NCBI GenBank assembly: GCA_002197995.1
Contig: NGZR01000007.1
Coordinates: 888,399-952,398 of the forward strand
Source: Gaeumannomyces sp. JS-464
Lineage: Eukaryota; Ascomycota; Sordariomycetes; Magnaporthales; Magnaporthaceae
Length of the DNA stretch: 64,000 nt
Direction of reading: 5' to 3'
In this document: positions 35,300 through 45,900 of the stretch, in pieces
Numbering within the stretch: position 1 is the first letter of the stretch
Layout of the letters: every line of letters starts with the position of its first letter
The notes under the pieces: generated by a model
What the model saw: the letters and a program-made list of their open reading frames with translations, nothing else
What the model was told of the DNA's origin: nothing
The model's database searches: none
Translations under genes and position numbers: made by a program

Positions 35300-35965
35300 A
35301 AAGTTGTTAAAAGGAGTTACAATTTACTTTAGTTAAAAAAGGCAAGCAGGTTTAAATTAGGATTAACCCCGGGCACTTGCTAGTTGGAAAAAACGAAAAG
35401 AGCTATAAAAGGCTCGGAATGCGAAGCAGCTTAGCGAGCCGCTTGGTCGGCTTCCTTCCGCTCGATACGCTTTAATTCCTCCATTAAGTTAATACCGCGA
35501 CGCACCGCGCGCATTATTTTTTTAACCACATTCGTTTTTGCTTTCAAAAACGGAGGACTTTTTCCTCCGCCTTTTCCAGCTTAGCTTTAAGTTTGGAATG
35601 CTGGACGACGATATTCCGAAATTCGAAAAAAGAAGGCTTTAAAAACGTCGCATTTTAAACGATTAATCCGAAAACATTCCACGCATTAAAACGAATCCTA
35701 AGGAAAGGTTTTACACTTTTACGCTTTAAAACCTCGTAATAGTACGAATAGGAAGGCATTTCGTAGCAATTAAAAAAAACAGCCGCTAAAAGCTTTTTGC
35801 AACTAACGGTTTTTTCGCGAAAAAACGTTTTCGTACCCGGCCAACACATTTTGTTAAATAAAAAAAAGGAAGGGAAATAGTAAAAAAGGAAAGTACTTAC
35901 CACTAATAAAAAACGGGGCGATAAAAACGTGGCTAAAAGGATTTGGCTTAAAAGGGGAAACCTAA
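35300..35965 (+). other. E1 3' non-coding region
   Basis: Sequence between the tRNA-like pair and the 3' LTR, collinear with E3 51915-52584. No domain is recognised. It ends in the polypurine tract GGCTTAAAAGGGGAAACCTA directly before the LTR. Confidence 0.6.
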
Positions 35966-36415
35966 TGTTACGACCAGTATGCAAGCTTTAAAATAGCAAG
36001 GCAAAAGGGGGGTTTTAAAGTGGTGCTTTCGCGCCCCGCCCCCGGTACGTGAAGTTACGTAAACCAAAAGGGATTTGTGGATTTATAACAAAGCAATAAA
36101 TCCAAAAAGGGATTTGTGGATTTGTAACAAAGCAACAAATTTAAAAAGGATTTGTAAATTTATAACAAAGCTATAAATCTAACCTAGTATAAGGTAAAAG
36201 GCAGCGTGTATATAAAGGATGGATTTCCTACTGTTTGAAATAGCTTTAACTAAGGCTTCGGCATTAGTTAACTTAAGTTAGCTTTTAGGCATCCCTTAGG
36301 GCAAGCAATTAAATCGTCCTTTTAAGTTACGTGATCCTTTGTTATTAGCACCAGCGATACTGTCTTCCCCACCCCCGAGGTGCTTTACTTTAAAAGCAGA
36401 CCTTTGATTGTAATA
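35966..36415 (+). repeat. E1 3' LTR
   Basis: 450 bp, TGTTACGACCAG...TTGTAATA. It has the same three U3 units (about 36065-36180) and the TATA-like GTATATAAAGG. The terminal GTAACA is changed to GTAATA by one C-to-T. Confidence 0.93.
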
Positions 36416-36420
36416 ATGCC

Positions 36421-36615
36421 GTTATGTATAAAAGCTGTGCAAATTTCAAGCCAAATCCCGACTCCGGGATTTGCTTTGTACGATCGCACCCCGCGGCTTC
36501 CGGCATGGGATATATGTATCCTAAGCAAGGCTTGCACGATAAGCTTTCCTTTGTATTTAAAAAACAAACAGCTTTTAAATATATATATATATATATATAT
36601 AAATTAAAAACCTTT
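36421..36615. other. Less decayed insert with AT microsatellite beside E1
   Basis: About 195 bp more GC-rich than its surroundings (CCGCGGCTTCCGGCATGGG), ending in a TA dinucleotide tract at about 36576-36602. It separates E1 from the LINE endonuclease frame, which breaks near 36620, so it is probably a small insertion that preceded E1. Confidence 0.45.
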
Positions 36616-36619
36616 TTAC

Positions 36620-38138
36620 TTTAAAACCGGTACAGGCACGAATGCCATAAAGAATTTTTGCTATTGCTAAAAAGGCGTTAAAAAAGGTAAAATTTAAAAC
36701 GCCACCATTGTTATACGTAGGTTAACCTAGGTCGGTAAATAGGAAAAGGTTATAAATATTAGCTTATTAAGCTATATTTTAGCCCTTATTCCTATTGCTT
36801 TTAGCCGGGTCCTACGCCGGGAACCTTGCGTTAAAATCCCCGGTTATAATGCATTTTATCGTTAAGCGTTAACGCAGTAAAAGGTTTAACAAAAGTTTTA
36901 AAAAATCCCTTAAAAGCCTATATACGTTAACGAAAATGCACTTGGTAACGGTAAGCTAAAAAATATCCCGGGTATTACCTGCCGGTTAGTCCGCTACTAG
37001 CCGAAACCCCGGGTTTTTTCCGCACGTAGGTTATTACCCTGGGTTTGGTTTAATAGTTATGCTAGCTATCCACCGGGGTAAATAGCTCGTCCAACGGGTG
37101 GGTGCAAAGCATAAGCTTTTTTTTCCACGCGTTAAAAGGTTTTTGCATTAGCACCACGTTAATATTTTAACTTTAGGATAGTTAAAGCAAAATAGCCGCC
37201 GTTTCCTAATTACGTTAAACGTTCGTTTAAGCGGCGGTTAAAACGCGGCAGCGTTTAAAACGAAACCCTAAACGCCGGGCTTTATTGCTATACGCTTGTT
37301 ATATCCGGTTAGCTATTAGCATAAATAAAAGCGGCGTTAGTATATTAAAAGTTATAACTTTACGGACGTTAATCGCCGGGTAAAACGAATGCGTCGGCGT
37401 TATTTAAAAGGTTTTCGGTTATTTTAATAACCTTTTCGAACACGGGGGGGGGGGGGGGGGTTTAATTTTATATTCGCTAATATCCGTATTAGTTATTAAA
37501 ACTAACTTTAAACCTTTTAACAAGGTGCTTTTTTTTGCCAGCCGTACGGGCTACGCTTTTAAAAGCCGGCAAATCCACTAGGCTTGCCACGGCGGCGGCG
37601 GCGGGGTAACAAAACTAGCGGCGTTACCAGTATGGGCTGCAAAGTTAGCATCGGCAGTAACGGCCGTGGTAACGGTGGCGTTAGCGGTGGCAACGGTGGT
37701 TACGGTAATAGCGGTAGCGGTTGTAAAGTCCGCCGTCGAATTAGCGGTTGCGGCGGAGTTGCTCGTAATAGCAGCGGTTGCGGAAAGGGTGTTAACGGTA
37801 GCGGCGATAGCGGCGGTAGTGGCGGTAGCGGCGGCTTCCGCCTTTTTTACCGCCGCCCGGTACGCTTATGCGTTTAATTTCCTAACCGCGCTTTTTTCTT
37901 TATAAATTAAGTGTTTTAGCAATCCGTTTACCCGTGTAAGCTTTATAAAACAGTTCGAGTAGTTGGTTAAATACGGGCCCGAACAGTTTGCGCATTGCGA
38001 AAAAGCTGTACACGGCGATGCGTGCCGGCCGTCGTTCATTTTGCCGCATTACAAGCATTTTTCGGCCCGGGCCTAGTTGCGAGCTACGTAAAAACCGTAG
38101 CAGCTAAAAGTGTGTTAAATAACCGGCGGGTATCGTTA
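36620..38138 (-). pseudogene. LINE fragment: ORF1 zinc knuckles and ORF2 endonuclease
   Basis: Minus-strand continuation of the Tad-like element. From right to left: cysteine-rich ORF1 end (C-x2-CG, C-x4-QC-x2-C pattern, about 37940-38060), an Ala/Thr-rich stretch (about 37600-37870), then the apurinic-type endonuclease. The endonuclease shows MQKPFNAWKKKLMLCTHPLD near 37100, PRVITYVRKKPG at about 37010-37043, GDFNARFPA at about 36812-36838, and a PTYNNGGVLNFTF segment near 36720. Damage is RIP-like. The frame is interrupted at 38138 by E3. Confidence 0.87.
37444..37460 (+). repeat. Poly-G tract
   Basis: Run of 17 G inside the LINE (Pro codons on the minus strand). Confidence 0.95.
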
Positions 38139-38581
38139 TGTTACGACCGCGCCCAAAAAAGGGTGCGGGGTAACTAGGACAAGTGGAAAAGCTAAAACGG
38201 CCCACTTTAAAACCCAGGTTACGTAATAATCGCAAAATATGTTAGCTATAAACATAGCTAATATATTTAACGAGGATATGTTAGTTATAAATATAACCAA
38301 TATATTTAACGGGGATATGTTAGTTATAAATATAGCTAACATATTTAAAAAGTTGCAAAATAAACAGCGTATATATAAAAAATGGATTTCCTATTGTTTT
38401 AGGTAGTTTTAACTAAGGCTTCGGCATTAATTAACCTAAATTAGCTCCTAAATATCCCTTAAAGCAAGCAATTAAGTTGTTTTTTTAAATTACGTATTCC
38501 CCCGTTTACTAGCACCAGCGATATTATTTTTCCTACCCTTTTAAAATGCTTTACCTTAAAAGCAAGCTTTTAATTGTAACA
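38139..38581 (+). repeat. E3 5' LTR with three palindromic U3 repeats
   Basis: 443 bp, TGTTACGACCGCGCCC...TTGTAACA. Three tandem units of the form ATGTTAGCTATAAATATAGCTAACATATTTA (about 38238-38348), each nearly palindromic. From GCAAAATAAACAGCGTATATATAAA onwards it matches the E1 LTR. Confidence 0.93.
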
Positions 38582-38589
38582 TTTTAATT

Positions 38590-41500
38590 AATTTTATTTA
38601 GTACTTCGTTAAAAGGAAAAGATAATACAGTTATAACAAGCAGTAATAAAAAGCCCGAAAAGGAAAAAACCACGGTTTTTACTTTTAACGGTGTTAAATA
38701 CAACTTTTAAAAAAGCCACCGATACGGCTAGCCTTTTTAAACTTATAACGAACGAAATCGTTAAAAGCTAAGCCGAAGTAAAGCAATTTATTGCGAAGTT
38801 GCTATCTTTTAAAGCACCTATCGCGGTTAAAACGTACAAATTTCCGTTTTCGGATTTTTACAAAAGGAAAAACGGCAAATTTAAAACGTTTTTTACCGAA
38901 TGCAAAAGCTATTTTAAGTTTTACGAATAGCAATTTATAAAAAGAAATAAAAGGTTGCTTACGCCGTTATTAAATTAAACGGTAAAGTAAAAAAGTGGTT
39001 TTAGCTAACTTAAAGTAATTACCTTAAAGGATACGAAAATAGCCAGGAAATTACTAAGCTTATTTTCGCTAATTTCGAAACTTTCGAAAAAAAGGTCGGA
39101 AAAGTGTTCGAAATAATCGACGAAACCTAAATTGCCGAAAAAAACTTATTGGCTTTTAAATAGCGAAAACCTGCAGCCAAATATGCAGTGGACTTTTAAC
39201 GAATTAGCATTAAGTTTAGCTAAAGCGACGCTATATTAATACTGCATTTTTATAACAAATTACGTAAAAACGTAAAAGATAAACTCGCAAAGCAATATCG
39301 CTTTAAGTTTTTTACAAATTACGTTAAAAACGCGGTTTGCATTAGCGATAAATTATAAATAATAATAAAAAAAAAAGGATATGGTTTTAAAAGTGCGGCA
39401 TAAACTAATAAGGTTAATTAAAAAAGGATTAAATAATAACCTATTACGGTTTATAAAACGCATTTAAGCTTTATAAATTTTAATGCGAAAACCGTTTACT
39501 AATAATAAAAGCAGTAAAAAAAACAAAAGTAAAACCCGAAAAACGGGAAGTGTTTTAAATACGGCTAAACTGGTTATATAAAAATCGATTGCTTTTAGCG
39601 AAATAATAACCGTTAAGTAGCGAACTTTTAACGAACGCAAAAAAGTTTAATATAAAAGGGATTGTGTTTTAAAACAGCGTTTAGCTAAACGTGCTATTAC
39701 AATAAGCTATATGCTACATATTAATTCGATAAAAAAATTACCGGATAATATTTTTAAAAACCTCGAAGCATTTGCATGTTTAAAATTACGAAATTCGATT
39801 ACGATAGCGAAGGAAAGCCGCGCGTCGCTTTCGGGATTATAAGCTTAAAAAAGGAAAACGACGCCGCTTTTTAAAAAATTTAAAAGGAAGCGATTTTAAT
39901 AAGCGTTTTGGAAAAAAAGGAAGCCCGAAAAAAGCTTTTAAGCTAAACACACCTTTTTCGAAAATTAAAAAATTTCGATACCAACGCCGAAATAAACTAA
40001 AACGGTTAAACCTTTAAAACGGCCGAGTTTTAAAAACAAACGAAAAGTTCGAACGGCGCGATTTTTATACTTATAACCCGCGAAAAACAGGCAAACTGGA
40101 AAAACCAGCGCGCTTTTTTACTTTTTAACGTTTTAAAATGTTTTTAAAACGTAAAGGTTTTAAAATACTTAAATAGCTCGTTATGTTATACCACCCCGGT
40201 AAACGAAAATAACGGTTAACTTTTATCGTGGTTTAACGATTAATAGGAAATTAAATACGCTAATTACCGGTTTAACAATATAAACAAGCTAAATAAAGCT
40301 GCGTTAAAACCCAAAAACCACTTTAATATTATATAAAAACCCCGGACATTTGTACCTTTTTTAAGCAAAATGGATTTACGGAAAATGCAAATTCTATTTA
40401 CGACTTAAATTTAAATACGATTTTTTTCCACGAAAGTTGGAAATAAGCTAAAAGTTAAGCCTTATTTAGCATTTTAATTGCTACGGTAAAAACCAGCCCG
40501 AATTGGCAAATTTACCGTAATTTTTAAGCTTAGCGAATAATACCCAATGCTATATATTACCAAAACATTCGATTAAAAAAAATGCGAAATTGTAAAATGC
40601 AAAAAAGCATATATTATAAAAGGCGAAAGCTTAGTATTAAAGGATTACGCGAGCGTACGTACCGTTTAACCCGGATAAAAAAACAAACGTGCGGTACTCG
40701 TTTTTTTTATTAAAAAACTAGCTAAACTATTCGAGCGAAAAGCACGGAATAAAAAAAGGAAAAAAAAACCGATAAAAACCTTTGTAATAGCAAAATCAAA
40801 TTAACCGTACGATTTACTAATATTTCGAATAAAATATTAAAAAAAAAGGTTAAAATAATAATCGATTGCGAAATATAAAACGATTATATATCGTTATAAA
40901 CGGTTAAACGATATGGAATTTTTATAAAACGGAAATATTAACCGTATTAATTAAAAACGGTTAAAAAATACTTATCGCTTATAATAAAAAATAAATTAAC
41001 CGAAAAATATAACTAGTAATATTACGCACCCGGAATGGGGAAAACGTTATGGTTATATTGGATAAATTAAATATAAAGGAAAAAAACGTAATTTTTAAAA
41101 TTTTTTAATTTAAAAAAAACAATTTACGAATAAATTAAACTAACGGCTAAGTTTAATAAAAAAAAGCCACAAATAATTAAAACGGTTTACTAATTACGAA
41201 CTTTAAACTGTAAGCATAAAAAGCAACGAAAAAAGGTTATAATAGTAATAAAATTTAGCAATTTACTTTTGCATTTAGCATTAACAAATACGCGATTATC
41301 CAAAGCGGAAAGCGATTAAAACGACCAAATTAACATTAAAAAACGGCTCGCAAATATTTCGAAAAAATATTATAAATACGAGAAATTGTTTCGGAAAAAC
41401 TTAAAAACGGTATTTCCCGAATATAAACCGTTCGATTTAAAAGTTAAATTTAAACTAGGAATATAATTTAAATACTAAAAGCTATATTAGCTTAGCTTTT

Positions 41501-43458
41501 AGCAATAAAAAATGCTAAAAAAACAGTTAAAAAAACCTACGAAAGGGACATATTAAACCTTTCGACTTTTTAATAAAATATAAAATTTTATAAAAAAAAA
41601 AAAAACGGGACGAAGCGAATATATATCTATTACCGACCGTTAAACGAGGTTACGGTTAAAAATCGATATTTTTTGCCTTTTATCGAGGAGCTGCGCGATA
41701 AGTTCGGCAAAGCTTAGTATTTTACGGCTTTAAATTTACGGAAAGCTTACAATTTAATACAAATTAAAAAGGGCTAAAAGTGGTTTACGGCTTTTAAAAT
41801 AAAACTTAAATGCTACAAATTTTTGGTAATAATTTTCGGGTTTACTAATGCATTAGCCACGTTTTAAAAAATAATTAACCACGTATTACGTAAATATTTC
41901 AACGTTTTCGTTTTCGCGTATTTAAATAATATTTTAATTTTTTCGAAAACGATAAAAAAGCATAAATAGCATATGCATAAAATGCTTTAAAAATTGCTCG
42001 ACGCAAAGCTTTTTATTAAATTAAAAAAGCGCGAATAGCATTCGCAAAAAGTCGCTTTTTTAAAATTCGTAATTACATTTAGATAAATTTGCATAAATTT
42101 TAAAAAAGTCGAAAAAGTTAAAAAATGGCTTATATTTAAAAACGTTACGAAAATACGAGGGTTTTTAAAGTTTTTAAACTTTTATAAACGGTTTATCCAT
42201 AGTTATAGCAAAATCGCTATATTATTTACAAATTTTATTAAAAATAACCACTAATTTTATTAAAAAAAGCAAAAATAAAAAGCTTTTAAGCAATTACGGA
42301 ACGCCGTATTAAAAAAACTAGTATTAGCGCTCCCAAACTTAAAAAAACCTTTTAAAGTTAAAACCGACGCGTCGAATTACGCGATCGGCGGTTAATTCGA
42401 ATAGCGAAACGACCAAAAACGGTTACACTTTTACGCGTTTTTTTCGTAAAAGTTAAACGGATTTAAATTAAATTACCAAATTTACGATAAAAACTTTTAG
42501 CAATTGTTTAAGCATTTAAAAAGTGGCGATTATACTTATATAAAGCGAAGTACCAAATTATGGTATATACGAATTATAAAAATTTAACGCATTTTATTAT
42601 AAGCAAAAACCTAAATAAGCGATAAATTTATTAAAGCGAGTTTTTACAAAACTACGATATCCGGATTAAATACCGGGAAAAGTCGAAAAACGGCCAGGCG
42701 AATGCTTTAAGCCGATAACCGAACTATTAAATTACAATATTTAAAAAAACATAAGTAATCCTAGCGGAAAAACTAAACGGATTTTTAATTTCGGCATAAA
42801 AGATGCTCGTTAAAACGGTTTAATAAAGAAAAATTTAAACTTTAAAAAAAATCCAGCAAATTTACAGCTAATTAGCATATAGCTATTAAAACGTAATTAA
42901 AACGTAAAAACGGTTATAATAATATTACAAGTTCGCAAAAACTTAAGCCGAAATATAAAACGCAATAAAAAATTGCGAAAATTGCGTTAAAAATAAGGCT
43001 AATAAGCATAAGCCTTATAAGCTTTTGCAACTTTTGCCGGCGTTAAGCGAAGCATGGCAAAAAGTTACTATAAATTTCGTTATTAAACTTTCCTAATTTA
43101 AAAAACCGATAACGGGAGTAAAATACAATAATATATTAGTAATAATAAACAAACTTACCAAATACGCTTTATTTTTACTATATAAAAAAAGTAACGACGT
43201 TACAAAGCTAGCGTACGTTTTTATTAAACACGTAATAGCAAAACACGGTACGCCGAACCGTTTAAATACGAATAAAAATAAGCTATTTATAAGCAAGTTT
43301 TAAAAAAGCTTACAAATAAGTTAAAAACGAAGCACTTTTTATTTATAGCTTACCATTTTTAAACAAATGGATAAACAAAACGGATAAACCAAACTATAAA
43401 GTAATATTTACGTTACTACGTTAATTATAAACAAAGCGATTAAGTATAACTATTTTTT
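38590..43458 (+). pseudogene. E3 gag-pol, first part
   Basis: Collinear with E1. Gag contains the KFPFSDFYK-like segment near 38845 and a knuckle near 39550 reading C-x2-Y, so damaged. RT spans about 41600-42350 with active site FAYLNNILIF at 41933-41962 (both Asp codons now AAT). RNase H spans about 42360-42730. Integrase begins at about 42850 and is cut at 43458 by E4, inside the stretch equal to E1 34261-34280. Confidence 0.87.
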
Positions 43459-43647
43459 TGTAATAGGTTAAGCTAATGGGTGGTAGCCAATAGGAGCTAA
43501 AGTGATGTTATTTTGCAAAATAAAAAAAAACAGGAAAAAGGAAAGCTAACTTAATCCCGGAAGTTGTCCCTAATTATATATGCATAAAAACGGCTTAGGG
43601 GTAACTTTTAAACCCTTTACCCGTGCTTTTAACACGAAACCATAACA
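43459..43647 (-). repeat. E4 LTR, left copy (3' LTR)
   Basis: 189 bp, TGTAATAGGTTAAGC...CCATAACA on the plus strand, unrelated to the other LTR families here. Confidence 0.93.
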
Positions 43648-43749
43648 TAGCTTTTTCCTTCGGGTGTAAAAAACGTCCCGAATTATTGTTTTTAATTAGC
43701 AGGTGCCTTTTCGGGTGCGCGGTAACTAACCGTAATTCCCATATCGCAA

Positions 43750-44040
43750 ATTATTAGTTTCAGCTTACTTAACTGGCTGCTTTATTAATCGCTACCGTAT
43801 CGAAAAGCTGTCGGTTTTACCTATTTTAACTAACTGCCTAATAGCAGTTGCCGCGTCGAAAAGTTATCCGTCCTGCTTTATTTGGCTGGCTATTTACTGG
43901 TTACCGTTGCTACAACGGGTTATTAATCCCGCTTTACTTAATTGGCCGCTTACTAGTCGCCGTTGCTTTAAAAGGCTATTAATCCCGCTTTATTTAACTG
44001 GCTGCTTGCTAGTCGCTGCCATTTTAACTGGGTGTTTTTC
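43750..44040 (-). repeat. E4 tandem repeat beside its 3' LTR
   Basis: About five degenerate units of 60-66 bp containing GCTTTATTTAACTGGCTGCTTACTAGTCGCCGTTGC, between the LTR and the coding part. Reminiscent in layout of the E2 repeats, but at the opposite end of the element. Confidence 0.7.
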
Positions 44041-44089
44041 GTAGGTTAAGGTGCGCTTGCCGTTTTTATCAAATTATCGTAACCCCGGG

Positions 44090-45900
44090 TTATGTTTGGT
44101 TTTTTTTCCTCGCGCTTTCCACGGGTTTTCATTTCGGTTTCGCGTTTTTTTAAAGGAAGTTTCCCACTTTACGCCCTTTTTTTTCTTTTATTTACACGAT
44201 ACCGTATCCCATTTTCGGCCGTAATATCCCCAAATTTTAATAACCCCGCGCCCGTTTTTTTTTGCTTTGCGCCCGTTTTTTAATCGTCGCGATTCCAGCT
44301 TTTTTACCTTTTTAAACCGCTTTTCCTCCGTTTTTACTCGTTTTCGGCCTTATTTCGTCGTTATTATAACTACTATTGCTTTTAACTCCGGTAGTGGTAA
44401 TTTTCCGGGTCGCCAGTTTAGCGGGCTGGACCTTTTTAATACGGTAAGTTTGCTTCGCTCTCGTTATATTACCGTTATTAACCCGTTTTTACCCTAGTAC
44501 CGCCGTAATAAAAAGGATTTTAATCGCCGTCGCGTGGCCGATACGAACGAAATTTTTGGAAATTCGAATAACGAGGGGTACGCGGCTCTCTTTTATATCG
44601 AATTCGAATGCGATAATTGCTTATCGAAAGCTAAAACCACGGGTTAAACGGCTTATAGCAAGCACCGCCTTAATTAAGCTTATAATAAGTGCCGTCGCGG
44701 TAAAAGTAAGGTTTACGTTATTTTAAACAAAGCTTATACCTCGTCGCTAAGTTTGCGCCGCGCTCGTCGCGACCTGCTTACGTTTATTAAAAGCGACGCG
44801 CATTATTAGTATAAGGGAGTTACTTTCGGCAAAGGTAAACGCTCCGTTTTAATTTGGGAATTCCTTTTCGCTTATTAGTATTAGCAACGCGAACTGGATT
44901 AAATTAACCAAACCCAAGCTTAATAATAAGCTTAGCAAACCTCGGCCCCGGGTTAAAACCTCGCTTTGCCGACCTCGTTTGAAACTTTTTTTCGTCGCGA
45001 ACCTAATAATTAGCAAATCCAAAACTACCTCGTTCGTAATTTCCAATTTATCCACGTAAATTACGCTTCCGGCTTTCGCTTTTGCAATGCGCGTTTTAAA
45101 ATTAACTTTAAGCTAACGTGCTAACGAAGCGGCCGCGCGTCGCTAAAAGGCGCAAATAAACCGATTGCTTATTACGGTCGATTTGTTCGCCGAATTTATC
45201 CGCGATATTAATACGCGTCCCGCGCCTTTTAACCGTCGCTTTATTTTGCTAGCCGCGGCGCGTTACGCGCCTTTTGCTAACCGTAATAACGTAATGCCCG
45301 CGTTTCGAAACCGTGGTCGTTCGTCGTCCTTTTTGGATAACGTTTTTTAAATTCGCGATGCTTGTTCGCGCCGTAGCCACTTTGTTAACGAGTAGTTACG
45401 TCGCGAAAGTGCTATTACCGTTGTTAATTTAATTTACGCCGGCGGTGCGGGTTCGGGTAACGAGGAGGGCGATTTTTACAATACTCGTTTTTCCCGCCGT
45501 TAAAAGCGTAACTTGGTTCCGCGTTATTATAGTAACGTTTGGGATTTTGCTTTTTGTTTTGCCGTGGCGGGCCGGCGTGCCCTTTTTTAATTAAAGCCGG
45601 CGCGTTCCTTTTTTTTTAGTTTATTCGGCGTTTAAACCCCGCGCTTTCGTATTTATTAGATATTAATACGGGCTAACCCGCTTTCGTAAATTTTCCCGGT
45701 ATTAGCGCGTTACGCTTTCGTTTTTTTGTTTTTTTTATTACGTAATATGGTTTCGTTAACTTTTTGGCGGTTTTTTTTTGCGTTTTTTGCGGCTTTTATT
45801 ACTTTTTAAATTTAAGCCGTTATTTTTCCGAGCGTTTTTTTATTAGGTTTCGAATTTTTTTAACGCCGCCGTTTTAGCGAAAAACTTTAATAGATACCAC
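44090..45900. other. Unassigned 1.8 kb segment of E4
   Basis: Lies between the E4 repeats and its presumed integrase. Less AT-rich than average for the block, with Arg/Ser/Phe-rich plus-strand stretches such as that at 45165-45350. It matches no pol domain I know; it could be a third gene or an earlier insertion. Confidence 0.4.

Larger units (their letters stand above)
20691..36415 (+). mobile_element. E1: Ty3/gypsy chromovirus, intact ends, interrupted by E2
   Basis: 15,725 bp from TGTTACGACT to GTAATA, flanked on both sides by ATGCC (20686-20690 and 36416-36420), a 5-bp target duplication. LTRs are 20691-21137 and 35966-36415. Removing E2 and its duplication leaves about 7.47 kb, a normal gypsy length. 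Order: LTR, gag with CCHC knuckle, protease region, RT, RNase H, integrase, chromodomain, two tRNA-like sequences, polypurine tract (AAAAGGGGAAACC), LTR. It is dead: stops throughout and RT catalytic YLDD read as YLND. It was inserted into the LINE. Confidence 0.95.

Noticed and set aside
37584..37905. Gly/Ser-rich and Ala/Val-rich plus-strand frames
   Set aside because: They are the reverse of the LINE ORF1 Ala/Thr-rich region on the minus strand.
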